A stretch of 10,431 nt of DNA from JACQCE01 sp041484905 (GCA_041484905.1 JBGPIL010000076.1:1-10431); one strand, 5' to 3'. Positions 1 through 4,838 are shown, counted from the stretch's first letter. Made by a program: numbers and translations. Notes: generated by a model from the sequence alone, not told the origin.

Positions 1-798
1 CGGCTTCAGCGGGCTGAACAGCGAAAGTGGCTGCTCGTTGGTGCGGTCGTACAGCGTCAGGCGGATGGCGCGAATGTCCACCGTACTCGGGCAATAGAGA
101 ATCCCGTCCGTGGTAAATCCCGGCATCAGTACCTGTGATTTGAGTGAGTCCGTATCCGCCTGATCGTTCAAGAGTTTGCTCAACGCGTTTTCGTATTGAT
201 TGGCCCGGGCCAGCGCCGTCCCGGTCGCGCTGCTGGCGGCGCCGCTGGCGCCGCCGATCAACCCGCCTCTGACCACGCCGCCCACGCTGCTCGTCGCCGC
301 GTTGAAAAGGATCTCTCCCCCGAAGATTGATCTGAGCAACGGGCCCACGCTGGTTCCCTTCAACGCCTGCTTGAACGTCTCCGATCCCACCACCAACGCC
401 ATCGCCCGTTGCGGTGAGTAACTTTTATACGGGGTGTCGTCACTCAGGCAGAAAAACTGCGACGGGTCGATCACCAGCTCGCCGTCGCCGCGGTTTGTGA
501 GGATGATGCGGACCGGCAGCACGCCCGCATCCACAATGTTCAGCGGCGCGTTCTCCGGCGCCGGTGCCGGCTTGCGGGGATCGAGATAGAGGCTTTGGCC
601 TGGAGTGTAGGTCACCACGGCCACCACGACCCCGCCGGCGGCGGTATGCGCGGGATAACTTTCCGCGGGGTAGAGCGTCTTGGGAAACACCAGCGGCGGC
701 AATTTCTTGCCGGCGCAGCTGATCAAAAGCGCCAGTGTCCCCAGAAGGACTGTGGCCCAGGCAATGGTGTGCAGAAACCGGTGCCTATTCGCCGTCAT
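1..798 (-). CDS. Unrecognised lipoprotein, 3' end outside window
   Basis: An open frame reads leftward from ATG at 796-798 to the window edge: 266 residues with no stop, so the gene is incomplete. I do not recognise the family. The N-terminus is a lipoprotein signal: basic MTANRHR, a hydrophobic stretch at residues 11-27, then the lipobox LISC with Cys28 as the acylation site, so the mature protein should be anchored in the envelope. Residues about 57-115 look beta-rich and resemble a domain that sets a default value beside a DPSQFF segment. Residues about 173-194 are rich in Gly and Ala (GGVVRGGLIGG) and could be a membrane-inserting or flexible segment. The start is fixed by an in-frame TGA at 802-804. 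No Shine-Dalgarno sequence is seen, but a good promoter sits directly upstream. The reading frame is certain; the function is unknown. Confidence 0.8.
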   Translation of the reverse strand, partial: MTANRHRFLHTIAWATVLLGTLALLISCAGKKLPPLVFPKTLYPAESYPAHTAAGGVVVAVVTYTPGQSLYLDPRKPAPAPENAPLNIVDAGVLPVRIILTNRGDGELVIDPSQFFCLSDDTPYKSYSPQRAMALVVGSETFKQALKGTSVGPLLRSIFGGEILFNAATSSVGGVVRGGLIGGASGAASSATGTALARANQYENALSKLLNDQADTDSLKSQVLMPGFTTDGILYCPSTVDIRAIRLTLYDRTNEQPLSLFSPLKP

Positions 799-808
799 TG
801 GTCATCAC

Positions 809-837
809 AGTGTAGGAGAAAATGAGGTGTCTGTCAA
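809..837 (-). promoter_or_regulatory. Promoter of the lipoprotein gene
   Basis: On the minus strand a perfect TTGACA (-35, 832-837) is followed by exactly 17 bases and TACACT (-10, 809-814, 4 of 6 matches to TATAAT). Only 10 bases separate the -10 box from the ATG at 798. Transcription would begin about 3 to 5 bases before the start codon, giving an almost leaderless mRNA. This is a visual consensus match with no experimental support. Confidence 0.6.
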
Positions 838-843
838 TTTAAG

Positions 844-882
844 TCAGGGGGAGACGTTCTCTCCCCCTGACAACCCCCCATT
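844..882 (-). repeat. G-rich hairpin repeat, copy A
   Basis: A perfect 11-bp inverted repeat, TCAGGGGGAGA at 844-854 and its complement at 860-870, closes a 5-base loop. It is followed by CAACCCCCCATT. Read on the minus strand, this is an ATGGGGGG lead followed by a hairpin. The same unit occurs at 935-972 (same orientation) and 9593-9632 (opposite orientation), so it is a dispersed repeat and not a chance palindrome. It lies downstream of the glycosylase gene and just upstream of the lipoprotein promoter. It could act as a transcript end or RNA-stabilising hairpin, although no clear U-tract follows. Confidence 0.75.
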
Positions 883-934
883 GGTTATTGGACCCATGCA
901 GTGTTTATATCCCCATCGTCCGTATCTATTGTAT

Positions 935-972
935 TTGGGGGGAGATGCTCTTCTCCCCCCCAAGCCCCCCAT
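935..972 (-). repeat. G-rich hairpin repeat, copy B
   Basis: A second copy of the hairpin unit lies 65 bp from copy A in the same orientation. The stem is TTGGGGGGAGA (935-945) against a complement around 952-963 with one extra C, the loop is 6 bases, and the tail is AAGCCCCCCAT. It differs from copy A in the outer stem bases but keeps the GGGGGAGA/TCTCCCCC core and the C-run tail. It lies 46 bp beyond the glycosylase stop codon and could help end that transcript. Confidence 0.65.
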
Positions 973-1018
973 CGCCCGTACGCGTGTTTTTTTCAATCCT
1001 TGCCCCGCTTTTTCCTCG

Positions 1019-1705
1019 CTAATCCTTAATCCGCTTTTTAATATCCCAAAGCACCCGGTCGAACATTGTGGCCGTCAGCCGGCCGGTTTGGGTGTTCTGC
1101 TGGCTGGGGTGATAAGCGGCGAACAACGTCGGCAGGCCTTCCAATGGATAGGCGGCGCCGTGGTGGAACGTCAGTCCCCGCCGGGACGGCAGCCGCTTCA
1201 TGAGGATCAACGTCTTCAGATATTCGTCAAACGCGATCGTGCCCAGCACCAGCACCGCCCTGACGCGTGACAATACCCGCAATTCCCGAATGAGGTAGTC
1301 ACGGCAACGATTCAGCTCGACCGGCTTGGGCTTATTGGCCGGCGGCGCACAATGAAGAACGGCCGTGATATAAGCGCCGTGTAATTGAAGCCCATCATCC
1401 CGATGGATCGACGTCGGCTGGCTGGCGAAGCCGGCCCGGTGGAGCGCGGCGAAGAGAAAATCGCCGGAGCGATCACCTGTGAAGACGCGGCCGGTCCGGT
1501 TGCCGCCGTGGGCGGCGGGTGCCAATCCGATCACCAGCAGCCGTGCATCGGGATCGCCAAAGCTCGGCACGGGCCTGCCCCAGTACGTCTGGTCGCGATA
1601 GGCGCGCCGTTTGACCCGGGCGATTTTCTCACAATAACGGCGCAGGTTGGGGCAACGGGTGCAGGCGATGAGGTCCTGTCGTATGGTGGAGATCGAGTCA
1701 GACAT
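1019..1705 (-). CDS. Family-5 uracil-DNA glycosylase (UDGb type), Fe-S
   Basis: This 228-residue protein should remove uracil (and, in the known family, some other deaminated bases) from DNA as the first step of base excision repair in the cytoplasm. The family-5 signatures are clear: motif A, GLAPAAHGGNRTG at residues 60-72 followed by RVFTGDRSGDFL, and the C-terminal motif HPSQQN at 199-204. The GLAPAAHG form with Ala in place of a catalytic Asp/Asn is typical of UDGb and separates it from family 4 (GEAPG). Four cysteines suit the family's 4Fe-4S cluster: C15 and C18 (CTRC), C119 and C134. Length is normal for the family. The start is ATG at 1703-1705 with no Shine-Dalgarno sequence; a promoter 6 bases upstream suggests a leaderless mRNA. 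The stop is TAG at 1019-1021. It is probably a single-gene transcript, formerly divergent from tRNA-Leu. Confidence 0.92.
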   Translation of the reverse strand: MSDSISTIRQDLIACTRCPNLRRYCEKIARVKRRAYRDQTYWGRPVPSFGDPDARLLVIGLAPAAHGGNRTGRVFTGDRSGDFLFAALHRAGFASQPTSIHRDDGLQLHGAYITAVLHCAPPANKPKPVELNRCRDYLIRELRVLSRVRAVLVLGTIAFDEYLKTLILMKRLPSRRGLTFHHGAAYPLEGLPTLFAAYHPSQQNTQTGRLTATMFDRVLWDIKKRIKD

Positions 1706-1711
1706 TGCGGC

Positions 1712-1740
1712 ATCGTACCATGCGTCTTCCCCACCGGCAA
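1712..1740 (-). promoter_or_regulatory. Promoter of the uracil-DNA glycosylase gene
   Basis: On the minus strand TTGCCG (1735-1740, 4 of 6), a 17-base spacer and TACGAT (1712-1717, 4 of 6) precede the ATG at 1705 by only 6 bases. The expected transcription start therefore coincides with the start codon, as in a leaderless mRNA. The individual boxes are moderate. The exact 17-base spacing and the lack of a ribosome-binding site support the call. Confidence 0.45.
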
Positions 1741-1743
1741 TGT

Positions 1744-1765
1744 TTGACAGGGTGGAGCGTAGAGT
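1744..1765 (+). promoter_or_regulatory. Decayed copy of the tRNA-Leu promoter
   Basis: TTGACA at 1744-1749 and TAGAGT at 1760-1765 are the same two boxes that stand before the intact tRNA-Leu (4647-4652 and 4670-4675). Here the spacer has shrunk from 17 to 10 bases, which should abolish sigma-70 recognition. The match to the tRNA copy extends through AGAGTAGCC. It marks the left duplicate of the tRNA locus. Confidence 0.6.
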
Positions 1766-1771
1766 AGCCCC

Positions 1772-1854
1772 CGAAAAGGGGACAGGCTACTTTTTCACCA
1801 TAACTGATTGTAGAAATAGAATCTACCCTTAAAAAGTAGCCTGTCCCCTTTTCG
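1772..1854. repeat. 83-bp palindromic element, copy 1
   Basis: A perfect 24-bp inverted repeat (1772-1795 and 1831-1854) with core GGGGACAGGCTAC flanked by A and T runs encloses a 35-base loop. The loop holds a small inner hairpin (GTAGA at 1810-1814, TCTAC at 1822-1826). A second copy is at 5149-5226. The element has inserted between the decayed tRNA promoter and the tRNA 5' fragment. Its G/C stem bounded by A and T runs would also work as a bidirectional terminator-like hairpin. From memory, this motif recurs between genes in several environmental genomes and resembles elements mobilised in trans by REP-associated (IS200-like) transposases. No such transposase is in the window. Confidence 0.8.
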
Positions 1855-1858
1855 AGGC

Positions 1859-1895
1859 GGGGGTGTGGCGGAACGGCAGACGCTGGGACTTAAAA
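1859..1895 (+). pseudogene. 5'-half fragment of tRNA-Leu(UAA)
   Basis: These 37 bases match positions 1-38 of the intact tRNA-Leu at 4697-4734 (acceptor 5' strand, D arm, anticodon 5' strand and anticodon loop). The only difference is one missing G in the anticodon stem. Identity stops at the 3' edge of the anticodon loop, after which the sequences are unrelated. The fragment cannot form a tRNA. With the decayed promoter at 1744-1765 it is the left direct repeat that bounds the islet. Confidence 0.85.
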
Positions 1896-1940
1896 GCTAT
1901 TCTAGCTGTACACCCCTGAGTAGCATCGGCTATCACTGAC

Positions 1941-1961
1941 CCTGTTATCGATGATAACAGG
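1941..1961. repeat. Palindrome CCTGTTATC-GAT-GATAACAGG
   Basis: Nine-base perfect arms with a 3-base centre, just inside the left edge of the islet and 45 bp from the tRNA fragment. No U-tract follows on either strand, so it is not a typical terminator. A protein-binding site (recombinase arm or regulator) is possible but unproven. Confidence 0.55.
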
Positions 1962-2002
1962 AATCCGTCTCCTTTCCCTTTCGATTGCCTGTGACAGTGT
2001 TG

Positions 2003-2040
2003 CCGGCCTGTTTGTGCACAGAATGTGCACAGCAGGCTGG
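2003..2040. repeat. Hairpin with GTGCACAG direct repeats
   Basis: CCGGCCTG (2003-2010) pairs with CAGGCTGG (2033-2040) with one mismatch, and the inner arms TGTGCAC (2013-2019) and GTGCACA (2025-2031) pair perfectly around a 5-base loop. The octamer GTGCACAG is also present twice at an 11-base period. It lies 15 bp beyond the SWIM gene stop codon, so it may end that operon. Its position beside the palindrome at 1941-1961 also suits an islet-end structure. Confidence 0.5.
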
Positions 2041-2054
2041 GGTAAGCCCCTCTG

Positions 2055-2906
2055 TTAGTAGTCGCCCCGGCCAGCTTCGAAGGCCTTGAGTCGTTCCTGC
2101 ACAATGGCCCGCTGATTGGGCGGAACGGTTCGATCTTTCATGGCAGCGAACAGGTCGTCCAGATGCGCCTCTCCGAATGTATGCAGGCCGTCGCTGTCAT
2201 CGATCAGCTCCAGAACCAGCGTGCGATGGAAGCGTTGCGCCACGACCAACGCTTCGGCCGCGACGGGTGCCGGTGTCGCCTCGATCCGCCCCCGGAAAAC
2301 GCGCAGCACCTCGCAGCAGGCCGCCATCATCTCGCCGGCGCAGAAGTAAAGATCATACGATGATCGATCCGCCCACCGTTGGATCGTCCCAAAGGCTCGC
2401 CGAAGTTCACTGATGCTGATCGGCTGGGCCGGATCGCTCTTCATGCGAGGCGCATGGGGCAGGCGGCTGTGCGGCCGCGACCAACTGCCTGCCTCAGCAC
2501 AGGCCCGTAATAGATCCAGATCGGCATGCAGGGGATCGGCAAAGAGCGCGTTGATCTGCCGCCGGGAGATCTCGGGCGGGGGGATGGTCAACTGCTCGAC
2601 CTCTTGTGCCGTCGGTCGGGGCAGGCCGCGTTGCGCATCCCACGCCAGCGCCACGGCAATCAGGTGTTTGCAGATGACCTTGCCGGAAGAGCCGCCGGCA
2701 TAGGGACAGTCGCAGCGCCGGGTGAAACCGTTGGCAGCCTGGCGCAGCGAGACCTGATAGCGCGCAGTACCGGTTACAGTCGCCTCAATGCCCCGATCGT
2801 CCCAGTGGACGACGGAAACCTTGCCGCCGTCCGCATAGGCTTCGCCGCGACTCCAGACCTCGCTTGTGGTTTTATTGAGCATCGCGTACGCCGCGGAGGT
2901 CACCAC
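2055..2906 (-). CDS. SWIM zinc-finger protein
   Basis: The 283-residue protein carries a SWIM-type zinc finger: C65-x-C67-x11-C79-x-H81 in the segment CDCPY...ICKHL. This domain binds zinc and is associated with DNA or protein binding. Residues 12-60 (EVWSRGEAYADGGKV, then a strand-rich stretch) are the usual lead-in of SWIM proteins. Residues about 160-280 are helical and unrecognised (RWADRSSYDLYF, ERLKAFEAGRGDY). The start is uncertain: GTG at 2906, GTG at 2903 or ATG at 2882, none with a good ribosome-binding site. The domain begins after residue 12, so all three keep it. The gene follows the antitoxin gene by 29 bp on the same strand, so it is probably the third gene of that operon. Its role is unknown; the neighbourhood suggests accessory or stress function, but that is inference only. 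Confidence 0.8.
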   Translation of the reverse strand: MVTSAAYAMLNKTTSEVWSRGEAYADGGKVSVVHWDDRGIEATVTGTARYQVSLRQAANGFTRRCDCPYAGGSSGKVICKHLIAVALAWDAQRGLPRPTAQEVEQLTIPPPEISRRQINALFADPLHADLDLLRACAEAGSWSRPHSRLPHAPRMKSDPAQPISISELRRAFGTIQRWADRSSYDLYFCAGEMMAACCEVLRVFRGRIEATPAPVAAEALVVAQRFHRTLVLELIDDSDGLHTFGEAHLDDLFAAMKDRTVPPNQRAIVQERLKAFEAGRGDY

Positions 2907-2935
2907 GGTCCAATCTCGTGTGATTTCTTGACGGG

Positions 2936-3235
2936 TCAGCGGGCCGGGACAAATTCGATTTTCAGATGGGTTCCAGTCGCTTCGGCGATCTTCTCCAACG
3001 TCTTCAGGGTGAAGCCCTCATATTCTCCGCTTTCGATCCGGGAAATGGCCTGCTGGCTGGTGCCCATTAATTTAGCCAGCTCAGCTTGACTCAACCCCTT
3101 CTGCTCCCGAAGCCTGGCAATCTTCAGGGCCAGGGCCAAGGCCCGTCGCTCTTCCTCAAAGTGTTTCCGAAATTCCGGGTCTTTGAGGTCCTCGCGCAAA
3201 CGCTCCTGAAATGTCCGAATTTTAGGTGTGTTCAT
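2936..3235 (-). CDS. higA: XRE-family antitoxin (HigA-like)
   Basis: The 99-residue protein has a C-terminal Cro/C1-type helix-turn-helix at residues 37-92 (ARLREQKGLSQAELAKLMG, then SQQAISRIESG), ending in a short strand (HLKIEFVPAR). A charged helical N-terminal part (residues 8-36) probably wraps the toxin. It should neutralise the upstream toxin and repress the shared promoter. I chose ATG at 3233-3235 over an in-frame ATG 33 bases upstream because a strong GGGAGGT stands 5 bases before it, and because this leaves a 2-base gap after the toxin stop. It is translationally coupled to the toxin gene. The likely operator is the palindrome at 3604-3635. Toxin-first order and family pairing support a HigBA-type system; the symbol is by family resemblance. 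Confidence 0.88.
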   Translation of the reverse strand: MNTPKIRTFQERLREDLKDPEFRKHFEEERRALALALKIARLREQKGLSQAELAKLMGTSQQAISRIESGEYEGFTLKTLEKIAEATGTHLKIEFVPAR

Positions 3236-3237
3236 TT

Positions 3238-3591
3238 TCAACCTCCCGCAGGATGGCGTCTGATCCAATCCTCCATCCGCCGTTCCGCCAGCTCAATGTC
3301 CCGTTCCTTGAGTTGCTGGCTCTTTTTACTGAAGCCATGAAGCAACACGATCCGATCCCCGACATAGAAGAAATACAGCATCCGATACTGGTCCGATCGA
3401 TAGTGGATGCGCAACTCTCTGATCTTCCCCCGAACATGGTCGGCATACGGCCGTTTGAGATCCGGCCCCTGTTCGGCCAATAGTGAAAGGTAGGCGTCCA
3501 CCTTCGCCCTCGACTTTTTGTCCAATTCATCCAAAAATGCATCAATTGGAGAATCATCGCGTTCTGTCGTATAAAAGAGGATATGGTACAA
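3238..3591 (-). CDS. higB: RelE/HigB-type toxin (Gp49-like)
   Basis: The 117-residue protein belongs to the phage Gp49-like branch of the RelE superfamily. These are ribosome-dependent mRNA endonucleases in characterised relatives. Recognisable blocks are MYHILFYTTERDDSPIDAFLDEL at the N-terminus (written from the first codon), KIRELRIHYRSDQYRMLYFF (residues 56-75), and IVLLHGFSKKSQQL (81-94) followed by a C-terminal helix with AERRMEDW. The Arg and Lys residues of the ELR, YR and FSKK blocks are the conserved basic set of the family. The start is TTG at 3589-3591: an in-frame TGA lies 6 bases upstream and the first in-frame ATG is at codon 71, inside the fold. Length is normal. It is the first gene of the operon with the antitoxin (2-bp gap) and probably the SWIM gene. 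Confidence 0.88.
   Translation of the reverse strand: MYHILFYTTERDDSPIDAFLDELDKKSRAKVDAYLSLLAEQGPDLKRPYADHVRGKIRELRIHYRSDQYRMLYFFYVGDRIVLLHGFSKKSQQLKERDIELAERRMEDWIRRHPAGG
3241..3247 (-). promoter_or_regulatory. Ribosome-binding site deciding the antitoxin start
   Basis: GGGAGGT on the minus strand, 5 bases before ATG 3235, inside the end of the toxin gene. It is the clearest Shine-Dalgarno sequence in the window. It rejects the longer in-frame start and should let the antitoxin be made in excess of the toxin, which has a TTG start and no such site. Confidence 0.75.
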
Positions 3592-3603
3592 GTCAGCTCA
3601 CTT

Positions 3604-3635
3604 TTGACAATACATCAAAAATGATGTATTGTCAA
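3604..3635 (-). promoter_or_regulatory. higBA promoter embedded in a palindromic operator
   Basis: Perfect 14-base arms (TTGACAATACATCA at 3604-3617 and its complement at 3622-3635) surround AAAA. On the minus strand the same sequence forms a promoter: TTGACA (-35, 3630-3635), a spacer of exactly 17 bases and TATTGT (-10, 3607-3612). Occupying the palindrome would block both boxes, the standard logic of toxin-antitoxin autorepression by an XRE antitoxin. The predicted transcript starts near 3600, only 8 to 9 bases before the TTG start of the toxin. Confidence 0.75.
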
Positions 3636-3807
3636 GGTCGTCCATTCCTATTTTCCCGTGTATTTCCAGAAGCAGGCTTGAAAAAATCCTAATGAAATCA
3701 GACACTAAAGTCAACACCAGTTCGGCCAAGCATTGTCCTCTCATTTTGTGAATGATCAGGCCAGGCGGAAAGGGAGCCGGGTTACACAAAATCGATCAGG
3801 CGGAATT
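3636..3807. other. Gene-free spacer between TA operon and abiEi
   Basis: No convincing gene is seen. The only structure is a short imperfect direct repeat, GATCAGGCCAGGCGGA near 3748 and GATCAGGCGGA near 3794. On the minus strand an ATG overlaps the abiEi stop (ATGA at 3808-3811) and opens a 9-codon frame that ends in TAA. This is where the AbiEii toxin gene would be expected in a complete operon. Confidence 0.5.
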
Positions 3808-4416
3808 TCATGATGCATCACTCACGGCCAATCGAAGTATTACCTGGGTTGCGGGGTCAAGCCACTTCGGCGGTTTATCGAGGATAGAGAACAGCGCCTG
3901 GCGGTTGACCAGACCTTTGCGGACAGCATCGATCACAACACCACTGAGCCAGTCCGGCTCCAGATGCTTACGCGCGAGATCCAAGATCGTCCGGATGGGT
4001 GTCGTCAGCGGCACACCATCACGTTTTCCTATCTCGCTTGGATCAAGCTGAGCCTTGTAGAGCACCACTCCCTTTTCAGCCCTCTTGCGAAAATTCAACG
4101 GCACGGTGAGATGCGCCCGGGCGGGCATCACGTCTCCCAAGTCATAGAGATCGGCGGCCGACTCGTGGGAGATGACACATTTTTTTTGGCTCCAGAGCCA
4201 CCAGCGAATCAGGTCTCGACGATCAACCATGGGGAAATATCGCAAACGATAAATGCCGCGTCCCTCTCGGAGCCAATTCCCGCGCTGAACATGGAAATGC
4301 TGGAGCGGATGGCTATACCCTGCAGACTTGGCATCAGCCGCAGTAAAGTATCCCCCCTGGCCTTCGGCTAGGGTGTAGAGGTGGGTCTCCCGATTCTTGC
4401 CTTTAGGTTTTGACAT
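3808..4416 (-). CDS. abiEi: AbiEi-type antitoxin/repressor without toxin
   Basis: The 202-residue protein matches the AbiEi family, the antitoxin of the type IV AbiE phage-abortive system. Residues 10-60 form the N-terminal winged-helix domain (LYTLAEGQGGYFTAADAKSAGYS, then WLREGRGIYRLRYFP; short blocks of one domain). The C-terminal domain shows the family blocks ISHESAADLYDLGD (82-95), LTVP (103-106) and PLTTPIRTILDLA (136-148). Length is that of a complete AbiEi. Such proteins repress their own promoter by binding paired inverted repeats, and tandem palindromes stand immediately upstream here. The expected partner, the nucleotidyltransferase toxin AbiEii, is absent downstream. The gene may thus be a solitary regulator, the remnant of a broken system, or one acting on a toxin elsewhere. 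ATG at 4414-4416 touches the operator and has no Shine-Dalgarno sequence. Confidence 0.85.
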   Translation of the reverse strand: MSKPKGKNRETHLYTLAEGQGGYFTAADAKSAGYSHPLQHFHVQRGNWLREGRGIYRLRYFPMVDRRDLIRWWLWSQKKCVISHESAADLYDLGDVMPARAHLTVPLNFRKRAEKGVVLYKAQLDPSEIGKRDGVPLTTPIRTILDLARKHLEPDWLSGVVIDAVRKGLVNRQALFSILDKPPKWLDPATQVILRLAVSDAS

Positions 4417-4450
4417 GCAAAATACTTACATTTAATGTAAGTATTTTGCA
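4416..4450 (-). promoter_or_regulatory. abiEi operator palindrome 1
   Basis: A perfect 35-bp palindrome: 17-base arms around a single central base at 4433. The arm reads TGCAAAATACTTACATT, and the palindrome includes the first base of the abiEi start codon. Its half-site AAAATACTTACAT is nearly repeated in the second palindrome. AbiEi proteins are known to bind two inverted repeats cooperatively, so this is the probable autoregulatory site. A weak TTGCAA (-35) with 17 bases to TAAGTA lies inside it, but I cannot place the promoter with confidence. Confidence 0.7.
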
Positions 4451-4469
4451 ATATAAATTAAATTATTAC

Positions 4470-4498
4470 AAAATAGTTAAATATAATTTAACTATTTT
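4470..4498 (-). promoter_or_regulatory. abiEi operator palindrome 2
   Basis: Perfect 13-base arms, AAAATAGTTAAAT (4470-4482) and its complement (4486-4498), with loop ATA. The half-site matches AAAATACTTACAT of palindrome 1 at 11 of 13 positions. The two centres (4433 and 4484) are 51 bp apart, close to five helical turns, so dimers on both would lie on the same DNA face. This supports a paired operator and not two chance palindromes in A+T-rich DNA. Confidence 0.65.
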
Positions 4499-4646
4499 AC
4501 GTTCTTGTGCGCGTAAGGCAAGAGAGCGGAACCGACCAGAGATCCTGTATGGCGTCCCCGGAACTCCAAAAGCAAGGCTTTTGGGGAAGTAATCTAATCG
4601 CGCTACTGCACCGCACGGGCCCCCGCAGATAAAAATCCCACAACTC
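4499..4646. other. Gene-free stretch with a small hairpin
   Basis: No gene is supported here. A hairpin with arms CCAAAAGC (4566-4573) and GCTTTTGG (4577-4584) around AAG is followed by GGAAG and not by a U-run. Short open frames exist on both strands but show no family resemblance. Confidence 0.4.
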
Positions 4647-4675
4647 TTGACACTCCAGGGGGTGGGGGATAGAGT
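4647..4675 (+). promoter_or_regulatory. tRNA-Leu promoter
   Basis: Perfect TTGACA at 4647-4652, a spacer of exactly 17 bases, and TAGAGT at 4670-4675 (4 of 6). The transcript should start near 4682, about 15 bases before the mature tRNA end. Parts of this promoter recur in decayed form at 1744-1765. Confidence 0.8.
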
Positions 4676-4696
4676 AGCCGACGCTAGCGGGTGATT

Positions 4697-4779
4697 GGGG
4701 GTGTGGCGGAACGGCAGACGCTGGGGACTTAAAATCCCTTGTCCGTAAGGACATGAGAGTTCGACTCTCTCCACCCCCA
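4697..4779 (+). tRNA. tRNA-Leu, anticodon UAA
   Basis: An 83-base cloverleaf with a long variable arm, as expected for tRNA-Leu. The acceptor stem is GGGGGTG (4697-4703) with CACCCCC (4772-4778) and discriminator A4779. The D stem is GCG (4706-4708) with CGC (4719-4721). The anticodon stem is 4723-4727 with 4735-4739 (one G-U pair) and the loop CTTAAAA has anticodon TAA at 4730-4732. The variable arm contains GTCC and GGAC. The T arm is GAGAG, TTCGACT, CTCTC (4755-4771). CCA is not encoded. It reads UUA and by wobble UUG codons. Its first 38 bases are duplicated at 1859-1895. Confidence 0.95.
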
Positions 4780-4816
4780 GCCCCGTGACGGCCCGCACAG
4801 CGGACCGTCACGGGGC
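4780..4816 (+). terminator. Hairpin after tRNA-Leu
   Basis: A perfect 12-bp stem, GCCCCGTGACGG (4780-4791) with its complement at 4805-4816, around a 13-base loop, starting directly at the tRNA 3' end. No U-run follows, so it may act as a processing or stabilising hairpin or as an atypical terminator. It also lies between the convergent tRNA and the DUF4139 remnant. Confidence 0.55.
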
Positions 4817-4838
4817 TCCCGGTTGCGATTTACGGCCA

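Larger units (their letters stand above)
1896..4646. mobile_element. Putative tRNA-Leu-associated accessory islet
   Basis: About 2.75 kb lies between the duplicated promoter/5' half of tRNA-Leu (left) and the intact tRNA-Leu (right). Contents are typical accessory cargo: a HigBA-like pair, a SWIM protein and an AbiEi regulator, with several A+T-rich palindromic operators that contrast with the surrounding DNA. The flanking genes (glycosylase on one side, DUF4139 fragment and transporter operon on the other) look chromosomal. The direct-repeat arrangement suggests insertion at the tRNA, or a tRNA-locus duplication that later gained genes. No integrase, transposase or relaxase is seen, so the element would be non-autonomous or decayed. 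The exact right boundary is uncertain because the duplication includes the promoter, so it lies near 4647. Confidence 0.5.

Noticed and set aside
844..972. The two G-rich hairpins as a CRISPR-like or tandem array.
   Set aside because: There are only two copies, they differ in sequence, each is itself a hairpin, and a third lies 8.6 kb away; no cas gene is present.
680..1270. A 196-residue plus-strand frame over the lipoprotein start, repeats and glycosylase end.
   Set aside because: It crosses two repeat copies and lies antisense to a clear glycosylase; its composition shows no family features.
2526..3089. A 187-residue plus-strand frame across the SWIM and antitoxin genes.
   Set aside because: It is antisense to two genes with recognisable domains and spans their junction.
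3598..3789. A 63-residue minus-strand frame downstream of abiEi, considered as a remnant AbiEii toxin.
   Set aside because: No nucleotidyltransferase GS-x10-D-x-D type motif or other AbiEii feature is present, and the frame ends inside the higBA palindrome.
4410..4592. A 60-residue plus-strand frame starting at the abiEi operator.
   Set aside because: It reads through both palindromes in A+T-rich DNA and continues without any recognisable pattern; it is antisense to the operator region.
4497..4811. Minus-strand frames across the tRNA-Leu.
   Set aside because: They overlap a well-formed tRNA on the opposite strand and have no protein features.
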